Shown: positions 27,073 through 37,034 of the stretch, piece after piece
How the letters are laid out: the number at the start of each line of letters is the position of its first letter
Numbering within the stretch: the stretch's first letter is position 1
Assembly: GCF_001610955.1 (NCBI RefSeq)
Contig: NZ_CP014335.1
Location: 2,303,001-2,367,000 of the forward strand
Direction of reading: 5' to 3'
Source: Geobacillus thermoleovorans
GTDB taxonomy: Bacteria; Bacillota; Bacilli; Bacillales; Anoxybacillaceae
DNA length: 64,000 bases
The notes under the pieces: generated by a model
What the model saw: the letters and a program-made list of their open reading frames with translations, nothing else
What the model was told of the DNA's origin: nothing
The model's database searches: none
Position numbers and translations under genes: made by a program

Positions 27073-27909
27073 TCAGCGCTTGAAGTTCCATTCGTCGCTT
27101 TCGTATTTCGCCCGCGCCAGCTCTTCAACGTACGCCCGCTCTTCGGCGGTGAGCGTGTACGGTTCCAATACGATGTTCAATCCCTTTTCAAATCCTTTGT
27201 AAAACGCCTCTTTCGCTTCCTCGATCGTCACCGTGCGGCTCGTCAACTCATTGATCGCGACTGCCTTCTTTTTAAAATCGCGCTGCAGACGCTCTTTCAC
27301 CCGCTCGTTTGGATATTTAAACAAGCTGAACAGCAGCTCTTCGTCCAGATCAAGCAAAATCGATCCGTGCTGCAAAATGACGCCTTTTTGCCGCGTTTGC
27401 GCGCTGCCGGCGATTTTCCGCCCCTCAACGACAAGCTCGTACCATGACGGCGCGTCAAAACAAACGGCCGAGCGCGGGCTGCGCAAATCTGCCTTCTCTT
27501 CTTCCGTTTTCGGCACGGCAAAATACGCATCCAACCCAAGATAGCGAAATCCCTCTAAAATTCCTTGCGAAATGACGCGGTATGCTTCCGTCACCGTCTT
27601 CGGCATCGCCGGGTGCGACTCGGAGACGATCACGCTGTATGTCAATTCTTTATCGTGCAGGACGCCGCGCCCGCCGGTCGGCCGACGGACAAAGCCGAGG
27701 CCGTGCCGTTTGACCGCCTCTAAATCAATTTCTTTCTCCACTTTTTGAAAATAACCAATCGACAACGTCGGCGGATTCCAGCCATAAAAGCGGACCGTCG
27801 GCGGAATTTTGCCTTCGCTGTGCCAATCGAGAAGCGCCTCATCGAGCGCCATATTGAACGCCGGCGGGCAATAGCCGGAATCGATAAAGCGCCATACTTC
27901 TTTTGCCAT
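27073..27909 (-). CDS. lipM: Octanoyl-[acyl carrier protein]:protein octanoyltransferase LipM
   Basis: Transfers octanoate from ACP to GcvH in lipoic acid synthesis, 278 residues. The lipoate ligase-like fold shows [19 protein letters not shown], and the catalytic cysteine is in [13 protein letters not shown]. No ligase accessory domain is seen. The start is ATG at 27907-27909 behind GAAGGTGG; the open frame continues upstream without coding signs. Genomic order (mntR, lipM, yqhL, gcv) follows B. subtilis, and the glycine cleavage system at 30-34 kb needs lipoylated H protein. Confidence 0.93.
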   Translation of the reverse strand: MAKEVWRFIDSGYCPPAFNMALDEALLDWHSEGKIPPTVRFYGWNPPTLSIGYFQKVEKEIDLEAVKRHGLGFVRRPTGGRGVLHDKELTYSVIVSESHPAMPKTVTEAYRVISQGILEGFRYLGLDAYFAVPKTEEEKADLRSPRSAVCFDAPSWYELVVEGRKIAGSAQTRQKGVILQHGSILLDLDEELLFSLFKYPNERVKERLQRDFKKKAVAINELTSRTVTIEEAKEAFYKGFEKGLNIVLEPYTLTAEERAYVEELARAKYESDEWNFKR

Positions 27910-28118
27910 CGTTCCACCTTCTCTATTGTTCCATACTCTAAACGCTGCGGCGGCTTGTCGACCACCGCCAAGGGGCGGGACGCTTTTGGCCGCCTTTATT
28001 AGTTTAGCAAACAACGCCGGTGAAGGAAAGAAAAATGGCATCACGAAAACCTCTTTGCTTCCCGGCGGCGACTTTATATAATAGGAAATAGCAGACGAAG
28101 CGAAAGGAGGCATGACGG

Positions 28119-28493
28119 GTGGAAGCATTGCTCATTATTCTCGGCGCAATCATCGTGTATTCCGTCATTACGTACTTCTGGCAGAAGAGAATTGTCAAAG
28201 CATTGACAGAGGAAGAGTTCCGCGCCGGTTATCGAAAAGCGCAACTCGTCGACGTCCGCGAACCGGATGAGTTTGCGGCTGGACATATTTTAGGGGCTCG
28301 CAACATCCCGCTCACGCAGCTTCGCATGCGCATGAAAGAATTGCGCAAAGACCAGCCGATCTATTTGTACTGCCAAAACGGACTGCGCAGCGGGCGAGCC
28401 GCGCAAATGCTCTACCGAAAAGGATACCGCGACTTGTACCATTTAAAAGGCGGATTTAAAACATGGACCGGGAAAGTGAAGAAAAAAGCGTAG
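28119..28493 (+). CDS. yqhL: Membrane-anchored rhodanese-like protein (YqhL)
   Basis: Protein of 124 residues: one N-terminal membrane segment ([18 protein letters not shown]) then a single rhodanese domain with the active Cys in [13 protein letters not shown] and the opening [15 protein letters not shown]. It probably handles sulfane sulfur at the membrane; its partner is unknown. The start is GTG at 28119-28121, nine bases after AAAGGAGG. Divergent from lipM. Confidence 0.9.
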   Translation: MEALLIILGAIIVYSVITYFWQKRIVKALTEEEFRAGYRKAQLVDVREPDEFAAGHILGARNIPLTQLRMRMKELRKDQPIYLYCQNGLRSGRAAQMLYRKGYRDLYHLKGGFKTWTGKVKKKA

Positions 28494-28503
28494 CCCGTTA
28501 ACC

Positions 28504-28543
28504 AAAAAGGCGCTCTGCCCAAACAGGCAGGCGCCTCTTTTCG
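28504..28543 (+). terminator. Terminator between yqhL and the ROK gene
   Basis: GGCGC-containing arms with a small internal loop, followed by TTTT; it lies after the yqhL stop and is convergent with the ROK gene end. Confidence 0.75.
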
Positions 28544-28549
28544 CATGCG

Positions 28550-29737
28550 CTAGACCGCCGCAAATTCCGGCGGCAGGACGACCGCCTCAAGCACCGAAGC
28601 AGCCGCGCCGATGGCGCAGCTTTTCTCTTTCAGCTTGGAGGAGATGATGGACGGCTCGCTTTCTTTTTTGACGAGAATCCGCTTTCTCACTTCTTGGCGC
28701 GCCGGACCGATCACATACTCGCCCGCTTGGGCAATCGGACCGCCGATGATGACTGCTTCTGGATTGTACGCATAAATCACCTGCAACAATCCAACGCCGA
28801 GATAGCGCCCCGTTTCCTCCAAAATGCGCGCCAGCTGTTCATCGCTTTCTGCTGCCAACGCCATCGCAGCGATGGAAAAGCGTTCATCGAGCCATTCGGA
28901 ACGCCCTTCTTCAGCCAAACGGCGCTCAATGTATTTTTCCGACGCATACATTTCCCAGCAGCCGATGTTGCCGCAGCTGCAGCGAATGCCGTTGACATCG
29001 ATCGTATGATGGCCGATTTCACCAGCTAGGCCGCTGACACCCCGATAGAGCTGATGGTGAAGAACGACGCCGGCGCCAATGCCGATTCCGGCGCTGATGT
29101 AAACAAAGTGGGCGAACTCGTTGCCGGCGCCGAACCACTTTTCTCCAAGCGCCGCCAGTTTCGCCTCATTCTCGACAATGACAGGACGCTCAGGCCACCG
29201 TTGCCGCAAAACAGCCGCCAAGGCGACATCGTCCCAGCGCAAGTTCGGAGCAAACACAACGGTCCCGCTTTCGGTATGGACGACGCCCGGCACGCCGATG
29301 CCGATTCCCATCACACCGTACGGTGTCGCCGGCGCCCGGCGGATGGCCGCCTCGATGAGCTCCATCATTTCGCCGATGATCGCCTCCTGCCCTTCAGACG
29401 GGCGGAACGAACGCCGTTGCTCCCAAAGAATGTCCGCGTTTAAATTGGTCAACACGGCATACAAATAGTTCACCCCCAGCTCAACGCCGATAAGCGAGCC
29501 GGCGTCGGCGTTGAAGCGAAGCATGAGCGGCCGGCGCCCGCCGGTTGACTCGCCGATTCCGCTTTCATGGACGAAATGCTCGGCGATCAGTTCGTCAACA
29601 AGCGCGGAGACAGTGGCCTTGTTCAATCCGGTTGTCTTGGCGATATCGGCGCGCGAAATCGGATGCTGGTCGCGAATCAATTTTAAGACGAGCTGTTTAT
29701 TCATTTTTTTTACAAGAGAAATGTTTCCTGTCCGCAC
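28550..29737 (-). CDS. ROK-family transcriptional repressor, XylR type
   Basis: Protein of 395 residues. The N-terminal winged helix (ISRADIAKTTGLNKATVSALVDEL) is followed by a ROK sugar-kinase-like domain with the zinc motif CSCGNIGCWE and GLAGEIGH. This is the architecture of XylR and NagC. It has a GTG start at 29735-29737 after AAAGGATG. A sigma-A promoter with an overlapping XylR-type operator lies about 215 bases upstream, pointing to autoregulation. No xylose or other sugar genes are in the window, so the effector is not shown. Confidence 0.85.
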   Translation of the reverse strand: MRTGNISLVKKMNKQLVLKLIRDQHPISRADIAKTTGLNKATVSALVDELIAEHFVHESGIGESTGGRRPLMLRFNADAGSLIGVELGVNYLYAVLTNLNADILWEQRRSFRPSEGQEAIIGEMMELIEAAIRRAPATPYGVMGIGIGVPGVVHTESGTVVFAPNLRWDDVALAAVLRQRWPERPVIVENEAKLAALGEKWFGAGNEFAHFVYISAGIGIGAGVVLHHQLYRGVSGLAGEIGHHTIDVNGIRCSCGNIGCWEMYASEKYIERRLAEEGRSEWLDERFSIAAMALAAESDEQLARILEETGRYLGVGLLQVIYAYNPEAVIIGGPIAQAGEYVIGPARQEVRKRILVKKESEPSIISSKLKEKSCAIGAAASVLEAVVLPPEFAAV

Positions 29738-29944
29738 GTCTCTGTCATCCTTTTCATTTGATTGATCGAATGTGTCTTGCGAAAGGGCAGGGGCGCCTCG
29801 CTATTATGGCGGTTGCTGCATCCGTCGATTCCTGCCGTGCAGGCTTCTTGGCCATCCGCTTTTTCACTCAAGCCGTCGGGCGCCCGTGCACCGACTGTTA
29901 AGGCTAACTTCTCCATATGGACACATGCTTTTTCTTTCTTGATC
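29738..29944 (-). other. Long leader of the ROK gene
   Basis: About 200 bases between the predicted promoter and the start codon. It is GC-rich with short inverted segments but matches no riboswitch class I can recognise. A 68-codon frame (29710-29916) overlaps the ROK start and has no ribosome binding site; I do not count it as a gene. Confidence 0.4.
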
Positions 29945-29965
29945 TTAGTTTATATAATAAACTAA
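29945..29965. promoter_or_regulatory. XylR-like operator palindrome
   Basis: Perfect inverted repeat with nine-base arms (TTAGTTTAT / ATAAACTAA) and a three-base centre. The outer halves match the TTAGTTT...AAACTAA core of the B. subtilis XylR operator. It overlaps the -10 element of the ROK gene promoter. Confidence 0.75.
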
Positions 29966-29982
29966 TTCAACGTTTTTGTCAA
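29954..29982 (-). promoter_or_regulatory. Sigma-A promoter of the ROK gene
   Basis: Consensus TTGACA at 29977-29982 and TATTAT at 29954-29959 on the minus strand, spaced by exactly 17 bases. Confidence 0.8.
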
Positions 29983-30003
29983 TGGCTCATCCGGCGTACA
30001 AAG

Positions 30004-30031
30004 AAACGGCCCGCTCCGTTAGGGAGCGAGC
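30004..30031 (-). terminator. Hairpin after gcvPB
   Basis: Nine-bp GC-rich stem (30023-30031 with 30009-30018, one G-U) after the gcvPB stop, with only a weak T-run. Confidence 0.55.
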
Positions 30032-30050
30032 GCTCATCAATGCTCAAACG

Positions 30051-31523
30051 TCAGTTGTCGCTATGTTTTGGTTTTTGATAGCGCAAAATCGGCTTGCGCG
30101 CTGCGGTCGTTTCATCAAGTCGCTTCACAACGGTCGTATGCGGCGCTTCTTGAACGATTTCCGGATTTTCCTCCGCCTCTTTGGCAATTTGGATCATGGC
30201 GTCAATAAACGCGTCAAGCGTCTCTTTCGACTCCGTCTCCGTCGGCTCAATCATCATGCACTCTTCGACGATGAGCGGGAAGTAAATCGTCGGCGGATGG
30301 AAGCCGAAATCAAGCAGCCGTTTGGCGATGTCGAGCGTTCTGACGCCGAGTTTCTTTTGCCGGCGTCCCGACAGGACGAACTCGTGCTTGCAATGGCGGT
30401 CGTACGGCAAATCGTAATAGTCGGCAAGCCTCCGCATCATATAGTTGGCGTTTAACACGGCGTACTCGCTCACCGCTTTTAAGCCGTCCGGCCCCATCGA
30501 GCGGATGTACGTGTACGCCCGGACGTTGATGCCGAAATTGCCGTAAAACGGCTTGACGCGGCCGATCGACTGCGGGCGGTCGTCATCGAGATAATAGCCG
30601 TTTTCTCCTTTTTCGATGACCGGCTTCGGCAAAAACGGAACGAGGTCGGCTTTCACCCCGACCGGGCCTGAGCCTGGGCCTCCGCCGCCGTGCGGGCCGG
30701 TGAACGTTTTATGCAAGTTCAAATGAACGACGTCAAAGCCCATGTCCCCCGGGCGCGCCTTGCCAAGAATGGCGTTTAAATTCGCCCCGTCATAATACAG
30801 CTTGCCGCCGGCTGCGTGGACGATTTCAGCCACTTCGACGATCTGCTCTTCAAACAGCCCGAGCGTATTCGGATTCGTGAGCATAAGCGCCGCTGTATCC
30901 GGACCGACGACGCGCTTTAAGTCCTCTAAATCAACAAGTCCATCGGCGGTCGATTTGACCGTCACCGTCTCAAAACCGGCGACCGTTGCCGACGCCGGGT
31001 TCGTCCCGTGCGCTGAATCCGGGACGATCACTTTCGTCCGGTTGAAGTCGCCGTTTGCTTCATGGTAAGCGCGGATCATCATCAGCCCGGTCCACTCGCC
31101 GTGGGCGCCGGCCGCCGGCTGCAAGGTGACCGCATCCATGCCCGTGATTTCTTTTAAATGCTCTTGCAAGTCGTACATCAACTCAAGAGCCCCTTGCACC
31201 GTTTTCTCTGGCTGAAGCGGATGAATGTGGGCAAACCCGGCGAGGCGGGCGACGTTTTCATTGATTTTCGGATTGTATTTCATCGTGCACGACCCGAGCG
31301 GGTAAAAACCGGAATCGACGCCGTGGTTTCGTTTCGAGAGCGCCGTATAATGGCGCATTAAGTCAAGCTCCGACACTTCCGGGAGCTCCGGCTCTTCAGT
31401 GCGAAGATAATCGGCCGGCACGAGCTCGCTGACATCGACAGCCGGCACGTCAAGCGCTGGCAGGCTGTAGGCGATGCGCCCCGGCTTGCTTCGTTCGAAA
31501 ATAAGCGGTTGATCGTTACGCAT
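30051..31523 (-). CDS. gcvPB: Glycine dehydrogenase (decarboxylating) subunit 2
   Basis: PLP-dependent half of the two-subunit P protein of the glycine cleavage system, 490 residues. The PLP lysine is in [17 protein letters not shown]. It decarboxylates glycine and passes aminomethyl to lipoylated H protein. The start is ATG at 31521-31523, six bases after GGGGG, and it overlaps the gcvPA stop by eight bases. Other in-frame starts upstream lie inside gcvPA. Last gene of gcvT-PA-PB. Confidence 0.95.
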   Translation of the reverse strand: MRNDQPLIFERSKPGRIAYSLPALDVPAVDVSELVPADYLRTEEPELPEVSELDLMRHYTALSKRNHGVDSGFYPLGSCTMKYNPKINENVARLAGFAHIHPLQPEKTVQGALELMYDLQEHLKEITGMDAVTLQPAAGAHGEWTGLMMIRAYHEANGDFNRTKVIVPDSAHGTNPASATVAGFETVTVKSTADGLVDLEDLKRVVGPDTAALMLTNPNTLGLFEEQIVEVAEIVHAAGGKLYYDGANLNAILGKARPGDMGFDVVHLNLHKTFTGPHGGGGPGSGPVGVKADLVPFLPKPVIEKGENGYYLDDDRPQSIGRVKPFYGNFGINVRAYTYIRSMGPDGLKAVSEYAVLNANYMMRRLADYYDLPYDRHCKHEFVLSGRRQKKLGVRTLDIAKRLLDFGFHPPTIYFPLIVEECMMIEPTETESKETLDAFIDAMIQIAKEAEENPEIVQEAPHTTVVKRLDETTAARKPILRYQKPKHSDN

Positions 31524-32862
31524 GGCCATCCCCCAATTCATTGACAAACCGATCGATTTCTTCTTTTGTCCGCAGTTCGGTGACAGCAACAAGCATATGA
31601 CCGGCAAGCTCCGGATAGTCAGCCCCAAGGTCATAGCCGCCGATGATTCCTTTTTCGAGCAGGCGATCGTTCACATCAGAAACCGGCCGTCCAAGCCGGA
31701 TGACGAACTCGTTGAAAAACGGGCCGGCAAACGGCGACGACAGTCCGCGCTTTTCAAGTTCCACCTTCGCATAATGCGCTTTTTGAATATTCATCGCCGC
31801 CATTTCTTTCACGCCCCGCTTGCCAAGCGCCGACAGCGCAACGGAAGCGGCCAAGGCGTTTAACGCTTGATTGGAGCAAATGTTGGATGTCGCCTTATCG
31901 CGGCGGATGTGCTGTTCGCGCGCTTGAAGCGTCAAGACAAACCCGCGGCGCCCGTCCTCATCGGTCGTCTGCCCGACAAGACGGCCTGGAATTTTGCGCA
32001 TGAGCGGCGCTTTGACAGCGAAATAGCCGCAATGCGGGCCGCCAAATTGCGTCGGGATGCCAAATGGCTGCATGTCGCCGACCACAATGTCGGCGCCAAA
32101 CGCTCCGGGTGGAGTCAACACACCAAGCGCCAATGGGTTGCTGGCGACGACAAACAAACTTTTCTTTTCATGCGCAAGCGGCGCGATCGCTTTCAGCGGC
32201 TCGATTTGACCAAAAAAGTTCGGGTATTGGACGACAACGCACGCCACATCATCCCCCATTTCCGCTTCAAGCGCCTTAAGATCGGTGATGCCGCCGTCAT
32301 ACGGAATTTCTTTCACTTCGAGCTTCTGTCCTTTGGCGTACGTGCGCACGACTTCCCGATATTGCGGATGAACGGCGGTCGAGATGAGCACTTTCTTCCG
32401 CTTCGTATGCGCGGCGCTAAGAAGCACCGCTTCGGCAAGCGCCGTGCCGCCGTCGTACATCGACGAGTTGGCGACATCCATGCCGGTCAACTCGCACACC
32501 ATTGTTTGAAACTCAAAAATCGCCTGCAGCTCGCCTTGGGAAATTTCCGGTTGATACGGCGTATAGGCCGTATAAAATTCAGAGCGCGACAGGACATGGT
32601 CGACGACAGCCGGAATATAATGGTCGTACACCCCGGCTCCTAAAAAGGAAACGTATTGTTTTACGCTGGCGTTTTTTTCCGCTAAGGCCGCAAGCTCTTT
32701 CCACAGCTCTGGCTCGGATTTGGCCGGTTTCACCTTCAGCTCGCCGCGGAAGCGGACTTGTTCTGGAATATCGGCAAACAAGTCGTCAATCGAGGCGACG
32801 CCGATCGTCTTCAGCATCTCCTGTTTGTCTTCTTCCGTCATCGGCAAATAACGATGGAGCAC
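31516..32862 (-). CDS. gcvPA: Glycine dehydrogenase (decarboxylating) subunit 1
   Basis: Partner of GcvPB, 448 residues, the same length as B. subtilis. It has the fold of PLP enzymes without the PLP lysine; conserved pieces are [30 protein letters not shown] and [10 protein letters not shown]. The start is GTG at 32860-32862, giving [16 protein letters not shown], after AAAGGGG. It follows gcvT by 35 bases. Confidence 0.95.
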   Translation of the reverse strand: MLHRYLPMTEEDKQEMLKTIGVASIDDLFADIPEQVRFRGELKVKPAKSEPELWKELAALAEKNASVKQYVSFLGAGVYDHYIPAVVDHVLSRSEFYTAYTPYQPEISQGELQAIFEFQTMVCELTGMDVANSSMYDGGTALAEAVLLSAAHTKRKKVLISTAVHPQYREVVRTYAKGQKLEVKEIPYDGGITDLKALEAEMGDDVACVVVQYPNFFGQIEPLKAIAPLAHEKKSLFVVASNPLALGVLTPPGAFGADIVVGDMQPFGIPTQFGGPHCGYFAVKAPLMRKIPGRLVGQTTDEDGRRGFVLTLQAREQHIRRDKATSNICSNQALNALAASVALSALGKRGVKEMAAMNIQKAHYAKVELEKRGLSSPFAGPFFNEFVIRLGRPVSDVNDRLLEKGIIGGYDLGADYPELAGHMLVAVTELRTKEEIDRFVNELGDGHA

Positions 32863-32897
32863 TGCGTTTTTCCCCTTTCCTTGTCGCTTTGGAATCG

Positions 32898-33992
32898 TCA
32901 CTTGGCCCGCCTGTAAAACGGAATCGGCACGATGTTCGCTTTCAGCCGCTTGCCGCGGATGTCCACCTCCACCTCCCGGCCGATGGCAGCCACATCCGCT
33001 TTCACCAAGGCCAAGCCGATGTTTTTCTTCAGCGTCGGCGACTGCGTACCGGTCGTGACGAACCCGACCTCTTCGCCGTCGGCAAATACAAGGTATCCGT
33101 GGCGCGGAATGCCTCTGTCGATCATTTCAATGCCGACGAGCCGGCGCGGCGGCCCTTCCTCTTTTTGCCGTTTCAATACAGCTTGGCCGATAAACGGCGT
33201 CTCTTTTTCCGTTTTGACGGCAAAACCAAGCCCGGCTTCAACTGGTGAAATCGAGTCGGACAGCTCTTGACCGTAAAGCGGCAGGCATGCTTCAAAGCGG
33301 AGCGTATCGCGCGCCCCCAGTCCGCATGGGAGAACGCTGTCACGAGCTCCGGCCGCTAGGATCGCCTCCCATAGCGCGGCGGCGTCTTCCGCTTTACAAT
33401 ATAGCTCAAACCCGTCTTCCCCCGTATAGCCGGTGCGCGAAACGAGCGCCTTCACGCCCGAGACTTCGACGCCGTCGGCGAATGAAAACGGGCGCAGCGC
33501 CGCCAAATCAAAATCCGTCAATCGCTGCAAGACGCGCTCCGCTGCCGGCCCTTGCAAGGCAAGCTGAGCCGTTTCGGACGATACATCTTGAAGCTCGACG
33601 TCGCCCTCAACATGCCCGCTTAGCCAAGCGAAGTCTTTTTCCGTATTCGCTGCGTTGACGACCAGCAAGTAGTCATTCTCTCCTTTTTGATAGATGAGCA
33701 AATCATCGACTGTGCCGCCGTCCTCATAGCACATGAGCGTATATTGCGCCCGGCCGGGCCGCAGTTTGGCGACGTCATTGGTCATGAGCTTTTGCAAAAA
33801 CGCGAGGCTCCCACGGCCGCGGACGACAATTTCCCCCATATGGGAGACGTCAAACAGCCCGGCGCGCGTTCTTACAGCCTCATGTTCTTCCTTGATGCTG
33901 GAAAACTGCACCGGCATTTCCCAGCCGCCAAATTCAATCGTTTTGGCGCCGCAACGGGCGTACACCGAGAATAGGGGCGTGCGCTTTAGCAT
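32898..33992 (-). CDS. gcvT: Glycine cleavage system T protein (aminomethyltransferase)
   Basis: Transfers the methylene group from aminomethyl-H protein to tetrahydrofolate and releases ammonia; 364 residues. Seen: [30 protein letters not shown] and [14 protein letters not shown], all typical. The start is ATG at 33990-33992 after AAAGGAGGGA. It is the first gene behind a tandem glycine riboswitch, so the operon should be induced by glycine. GcvH is not in the window. Confidence 0.95.
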   Translation of the reverse strand: MLKRTPLFSVYARCGAKTIEFGGWEMPVQFSSIKEEHEAVRTRAGLFDVSHMGEIVVRGRGSLAFLQKLMTNDVAKLRPGRAQYTLMCYEDGGTVDDLLIYQKGENDYLLVVNAANTEKDFAWLSGHVEGDVELQDVSSETAQLALQGPAAERVLQRLTDFDLAALRPFSFADGVEVSGVKALVSRTGYTGEDGFELYCKAEDAAALWEAILAAGARDSVLPCGLGARDTLRFEACLPLYGQELSDSISPVEAGLGFAVKTEKETPFIGQAVLKRQKEEGPPRRLVGIEMIDRGIPRHGYLVFADGEEVGFVTTGTQSPTLKKNIGLALVKADVAAIGREVEVDIRGKRLKANIVPIPFYRRAK

Positions 33993-34021
33993 CTGATTCC
34001 CTCCTTTGATCCACGTCACAC

Positions 34022-34067
34022 AAAAAAGGACAGACTTCCCCTATCAACAAGTAAGGGGGCTCTGTCC
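34022..34067 (-). terminator. Riboswitch-controlled terminator
   Basis: Stem of GGACAGAG...TCTGTCC with CCCC/GGGG inside (34054-34067 with 34028-34041), followed by TTTTTT on the minus strand. Its upstream arm shares bases with the closing helix of the second glycine aptamer, which is the switching element. Confidence 0.85.
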
Positions 34068-34258
34068 TGGCACCTGAAAGTTTCCCGCCGGCCCGTTTGG
34101 CGCGTCCGTTCGCGGTCCATGGGGCCGATCGGTTTCCTCTTGGGTGGCCTGCGTGAACGCAGGCGCTCTCCAGAGCTGCGTCAAGCAAGAGTCTTTTTGC
34201 CTGAGAGATTCGCGTTTCCGCTTGCTCCTTCGGCGCTACATTCCGTAGTCTCTCCCCT
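34061..34258 (-). promoter_or_regulatory. Tandem glycine riboswitch
   Basis: The first aptamer (about 34185-34258) has GGGAGAGAC, GCCGAAGGAGCAAG and AATCTCTCAGGCAAAAAGAC. The second (about 34061-34176) has CTCTGGAGAG, CACCCAAGAGGAAACC and CTTTCAGGTGCCAGGAC. These match the glycine-responsive class (gcvT RNA). The terminator downstream makes it an ON switch with glycine. Confidence 0.93.
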
Positions 34259-34342
34259 TGCCGTCATCCGCCCATCAATAAATTGTTTCCATATCGGGCA
34301 TACTAACAAACACCCTGATCAACGAGTCATGAGAATGTTCTA

Positions 34343-34370
34343 AATTTATACTACCATCAATCACAGTCAA
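34343..34370 (-). promoter_or_regulatory. Promoter of the gcv operon
   Basis: TTGACT at 34365-34370 and TAAATT at 34343-34348 on the minus strand, 16 bases apart, about 85 bases upstream of the first aptamer. Confidence 0.55.
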
Positions 34371-34486
34371 AGGGCAATAGGAAATAATCGAACTTTCATG
34401 GCAATTAGTCATAATAATGTTCTTGTTTTATTCAACATACCACATGCAATCTATATAAACATTCGCAACAAGGGAAGGGGATCGCC

Positions 34487-36151
34487 ATGAACATTGACCT
34501 TGAAATGGATGAAACATGGAAGGAGGAATTTTTGGCACGCATCGAAAAAGACGGTCCGTGGGCGAGCTGGGAAATGTACGAACTGGCTCTTGAGGCCGCC
34601 CATCATTTAAGCGTCCCAGAATTTAATGGCTTGCAGGCGCCCAAACACCTGCCCCACTTGACGATCCTTCCGCACCAGCTTGAAGTGGCGCGCCGCGTCG
34701 TCGAGGAGATGAACGGCAAAGCCATTTTGGCGGATGAAGTCGGGCTTGGAAAAACGATCGAGGCCGGGCTCGTCTTAAAAGAATATATGATTCGCGGCCT
34801 TGTGAAAAAAGCGCTGATTCTCGTTCCCGCCTCCCTTGTTTCGCAATGGGTGAGAGAGTTGAACGAAAAATTTTTCATCCCGGCCGTCCAGCAGAAAAAG
34901 AGCTACGTCTGGGAGCAGTGCGATATCGTCGTTTCCTCGATCGACACGGCGAAAAAACCGCCGCACCGTGACATCATCTACGGGCAGTCGTACGACATGA
35001 TCATCATCGACGAGGCGCACAAACTGAAAAATAACAAAACGAAAAACTACGAGTTTGTGCAAAATTTAAAAAAGAAGTTTTGTTTGCTCCTGACAGCGAC
35101 GCCGATCCAAAACCGGATCGAAGAAATTTTCAACCTCGTCTCGCTGTTGAAACCCGGCCATTTAGGCAGCTCGGAACAGTTTGCCAAAACGTACGGAAAA
35201 ACGCGGGCTGTACAGACGAACGACCATTTAAAAGCGCTCGTCAACAAAGTGATGATCCGCAACCGCCGCGCTGATACGCCGATCGAATGGGCGAAGCGCC
35301 ACGTTGAACCGGTGCTGATCGAGTTTACGAATGAGGAGCGGGAACTGTATGAAGCGGTCAAGGCGCTCCGCCGCGAATCGTTCGCCGGCTCGTTTTCGCT
35401 CATCACGCTTCTTCGTGAGGCGTGCAGCAGCCGCGAGGCGCTGTTTCTCACGATCAAAAACATGATCGATAAATGCAGCGGAGCGGTTCCGGAGCCGCTT
35501 GAACGCGTATTGGAAAAAATCAACGCCGTCACGACGAACTCAAAGGCGGAAAAAGCGCTCGAGCTTATCCGTTCCATTCATGACAAAGTCATTATTTTCA
35601 CGGAATACCGGGCGACGCAGCTTTACTTGCAATGGTTTTTAAAGCAGCACGGCATCTCGTCCGTTCCGTTTCGCGGCGGCTTCCGGCGCGGCAAAAAAGA
35701 CTGGATGCAGGAACTGTTTAAACACCACGCCCAAGTGTTCATCGCCACCGAGGCGGGCGGCGAGGGCATCAACTTGCAGTTTTGCCGCTATGTCATCAAC
35801 TACGACTTGCCGTGGAACCCGATGCGCCTTGAGCAGCGAATCGGCCGCGTCCACCGGCTCGGGCAGACGGATGACGTCTACATTTATAACTTCGCTGTCA
35901 AACAGACGGTCGAAGAACATATTTTAACGCTTCTGTACGAAAAAATCCGCCTGTTCGAACGAGTCGTCGGCGAGCTGGACGACATTTTGGCGAAAATGAA
36001 CCTCGCCAACCTGGAGCGCTACTTCGAAGACGCCTTCGTTCATTCACGAAGCGAAGGGGAGATGAAAATCAAAATGGAAAACATCGTCGCGATGATCGAG
36101 CTGGCGGAGCAGCTTGGAAAGGAAGGAGGAGAGCGGCATGCAGCAACATGA
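34487..36151 (+). CDS. yqhH: SNF2-family ATPase/helicase (YqhH)
   Basis: RapA/SNF2-type DNA translocase of 554 residues. Motif I is ILADEVGLGKTIEAG near residue 80, motif II IIIDEAHKLKN, motif III LLTATPIQNR, and motif VI QRIGRVHRLGQ. Both RecA-like lobes are complete but there is no extra accessory domain. Its role in Bacillus is unknown; RapA relatives recycle RNA polymerase. Ribosome binding site AAGGGGATCGCC. It overlaps yqhG by 14 bases, so the two are co-translated. Confidence 0.92.
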   Translation: MNIDLEMDETWKEEFLARIEKDGPWASWEMYELALEAAHHLSVPEFNGLQAPKHLPHLTILPHQLEVARRVVEEMNGKAILADEVGLGKTIEAGLVLKEYMIRGLVKKALILVPASLVSQWVRELNEKFFIPAVQQKKSYVWEQCDIVVSSIDTAKKPPHRDIIYGQSYDMIIIDEAHKLKNNKTKNYEFVQNLKKKFCLLLTATPIQNRIEEIFNLVSLLKPGHLGSSEQFAKTYGKTRAVQTNDHLKALVNKVMIRNRRADTPIEWAKRHVEPVLIEFTNEERELYEAVKALRRESFAGSFSLITLLREACSSREALFLTIKNMIDKCSGAVPEPLERVLEKINAVTTNSKAEKALELIRSIHDKVIIFTEYRATQLYLQWFLKQHGISSVPFRGGFRRGKKDWMQELFKHHAQVFIATEAGGEGINLQFCRYVINYDLPWNPMRLEQRIGRVHRLGQTDDVYIYNFAVKQTVEEHILTLLYEKIRLFERVVGELDDILAKMNLANLERYFEDAFVHSRSEGEMKIKMENIVAMIELAEQLGKEGGERHAAT

Positions 36152-36932
36152 AATCCGCCGCTTTGTCGAACGCTATTTTGCGGCCAACGGCTGCACGTTT
36201 GTGGAAGCAAGCGACGACTACCTCACCGTGCAGCTGACGGCAGAAATGGACAAAGAACTGATGAATCGGCCGTTTTACTGGCATTATATTGAACGGACAG
36301 GCGGCGTGCCGCAGCCGATGCGACTGACGCTCATCACCCGCGCGAGCGAGCGGACGGACAAACTCAAAGGCGAGCGCCTCCATTTCGGCGCTCCCCGGCT
36401 GCACCAGCTGTTCCGCTCAGCGCAAAAACGCGGCAGCTTCATCCGCCTGTATGAGGAGCCAAGCGCGCCTTTGGACGGCAACGCCGCCCTCCATCCATGG
36501 CTCGGCATGAACGTCACGATTTCGTACGAATGCGACCGAAAAAAAGATGAAATCGTCTCCCTTGGCCTTCATCTCATTAGCGGAACGATCGTCGAGTCGT
36601 TTCATGAGCGGATGCGCGAGCGACGGCTGACGCCGAAAATCCCTGATTACTGTTTCACCATCTCCCCGCTCATTAAACCGAGAAGCGGCATCGGCCGTCT
36701 CGAGCAATACATACGCAGCCGCATCGCCGCCGACAACCATGCGTGGGCGGATGAGGCGCGCCGACGCTGGGCCGACGATTTGGCGTTGCTTGATGAATTT
36801 TACAAAGACTGCGAAGAAAAGCCGGAGTGCTATTATATTGAGAAGGAAGCGTTGGAAAAGCAGTACAAGCCGCGCATCACCGTTTCCGTCATCAACGGCG
36901 GACTGTTTTATTTGCTGCCCCGCTCATCGTGA
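36138..36932 (+). CDS. yqhG: YqhG-family protein
   Basis: Conserved protein of 264 residues without known domain that I can name (MQQHEIRRFVERYFAANGC at the start, ITVSVINGGLFYLLP near the end). It is always paired with the SNF2 protein YqhH, suggesting a partner role. The start is ATG at 36138-36140 after AAGGAGGAGAG, inside the end of yqhH. Soluble; no signal peptide. In B. subtilis the sinIR and tapA-sipW-tasA genes come next; here only about 100 bases separate it from yqzE. Confidence 0.88.
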   Translation: MQQHEIRRFVERYFAANGCTFVEASDDYLTVQLTAEMDKELMNRPFYWHYIERTGGVPQPMRLTLITRASERTDKLKGERLHFGAPRLHQLFRSAQKRGSFIRLYEEPSAPLDGNAALHPWLGMNVTISYECDRKKDEIVSLGLHLISGTIVESFHERMRERRLTPKIPDYCFTISPLIKPRSGIGRLEQYIRSRIAADNHAWADEARRRWADDLALLDEFYKDCEEKPECYYIEKEALEKQYKPRITVSVINGGLFYLLPRSS

Positions 36933-36999
36933 ATCAACCCCGGGATGGGTCCATCCGGCTCACAGCGCTCAAACCGACGAACTCCCTTCCGTCGGCACG

Positions 37000-37031
37000 A
37001 AAACCGCCCGCCGGCCTAGGCCAGCGGGCGG
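37000..37031 (-). terminator. Terminator of comG-yqzE
   Basis: Perfect eight-bp arms CCGCCCGC/GCGGGCGG (37024-37031, 37004-37011) with extra inner pairing, then TTTT on the minus strand. Directly after the yqzE stop. Confidence 0.75.
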
Positions 37032-37034
37032 CTG

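Noticed and set aside
28550..29737. Second glucokinase
   Set aside because: The N-terminal winged helix and the operator on its promoter mark it as a ROK repressor.
29710..29916. 68-codon frame overlapping the ROK gene start
   Set aside because: No ribosome binding site, different frame from the ROK gene and odd composition; taken as leader sequence.
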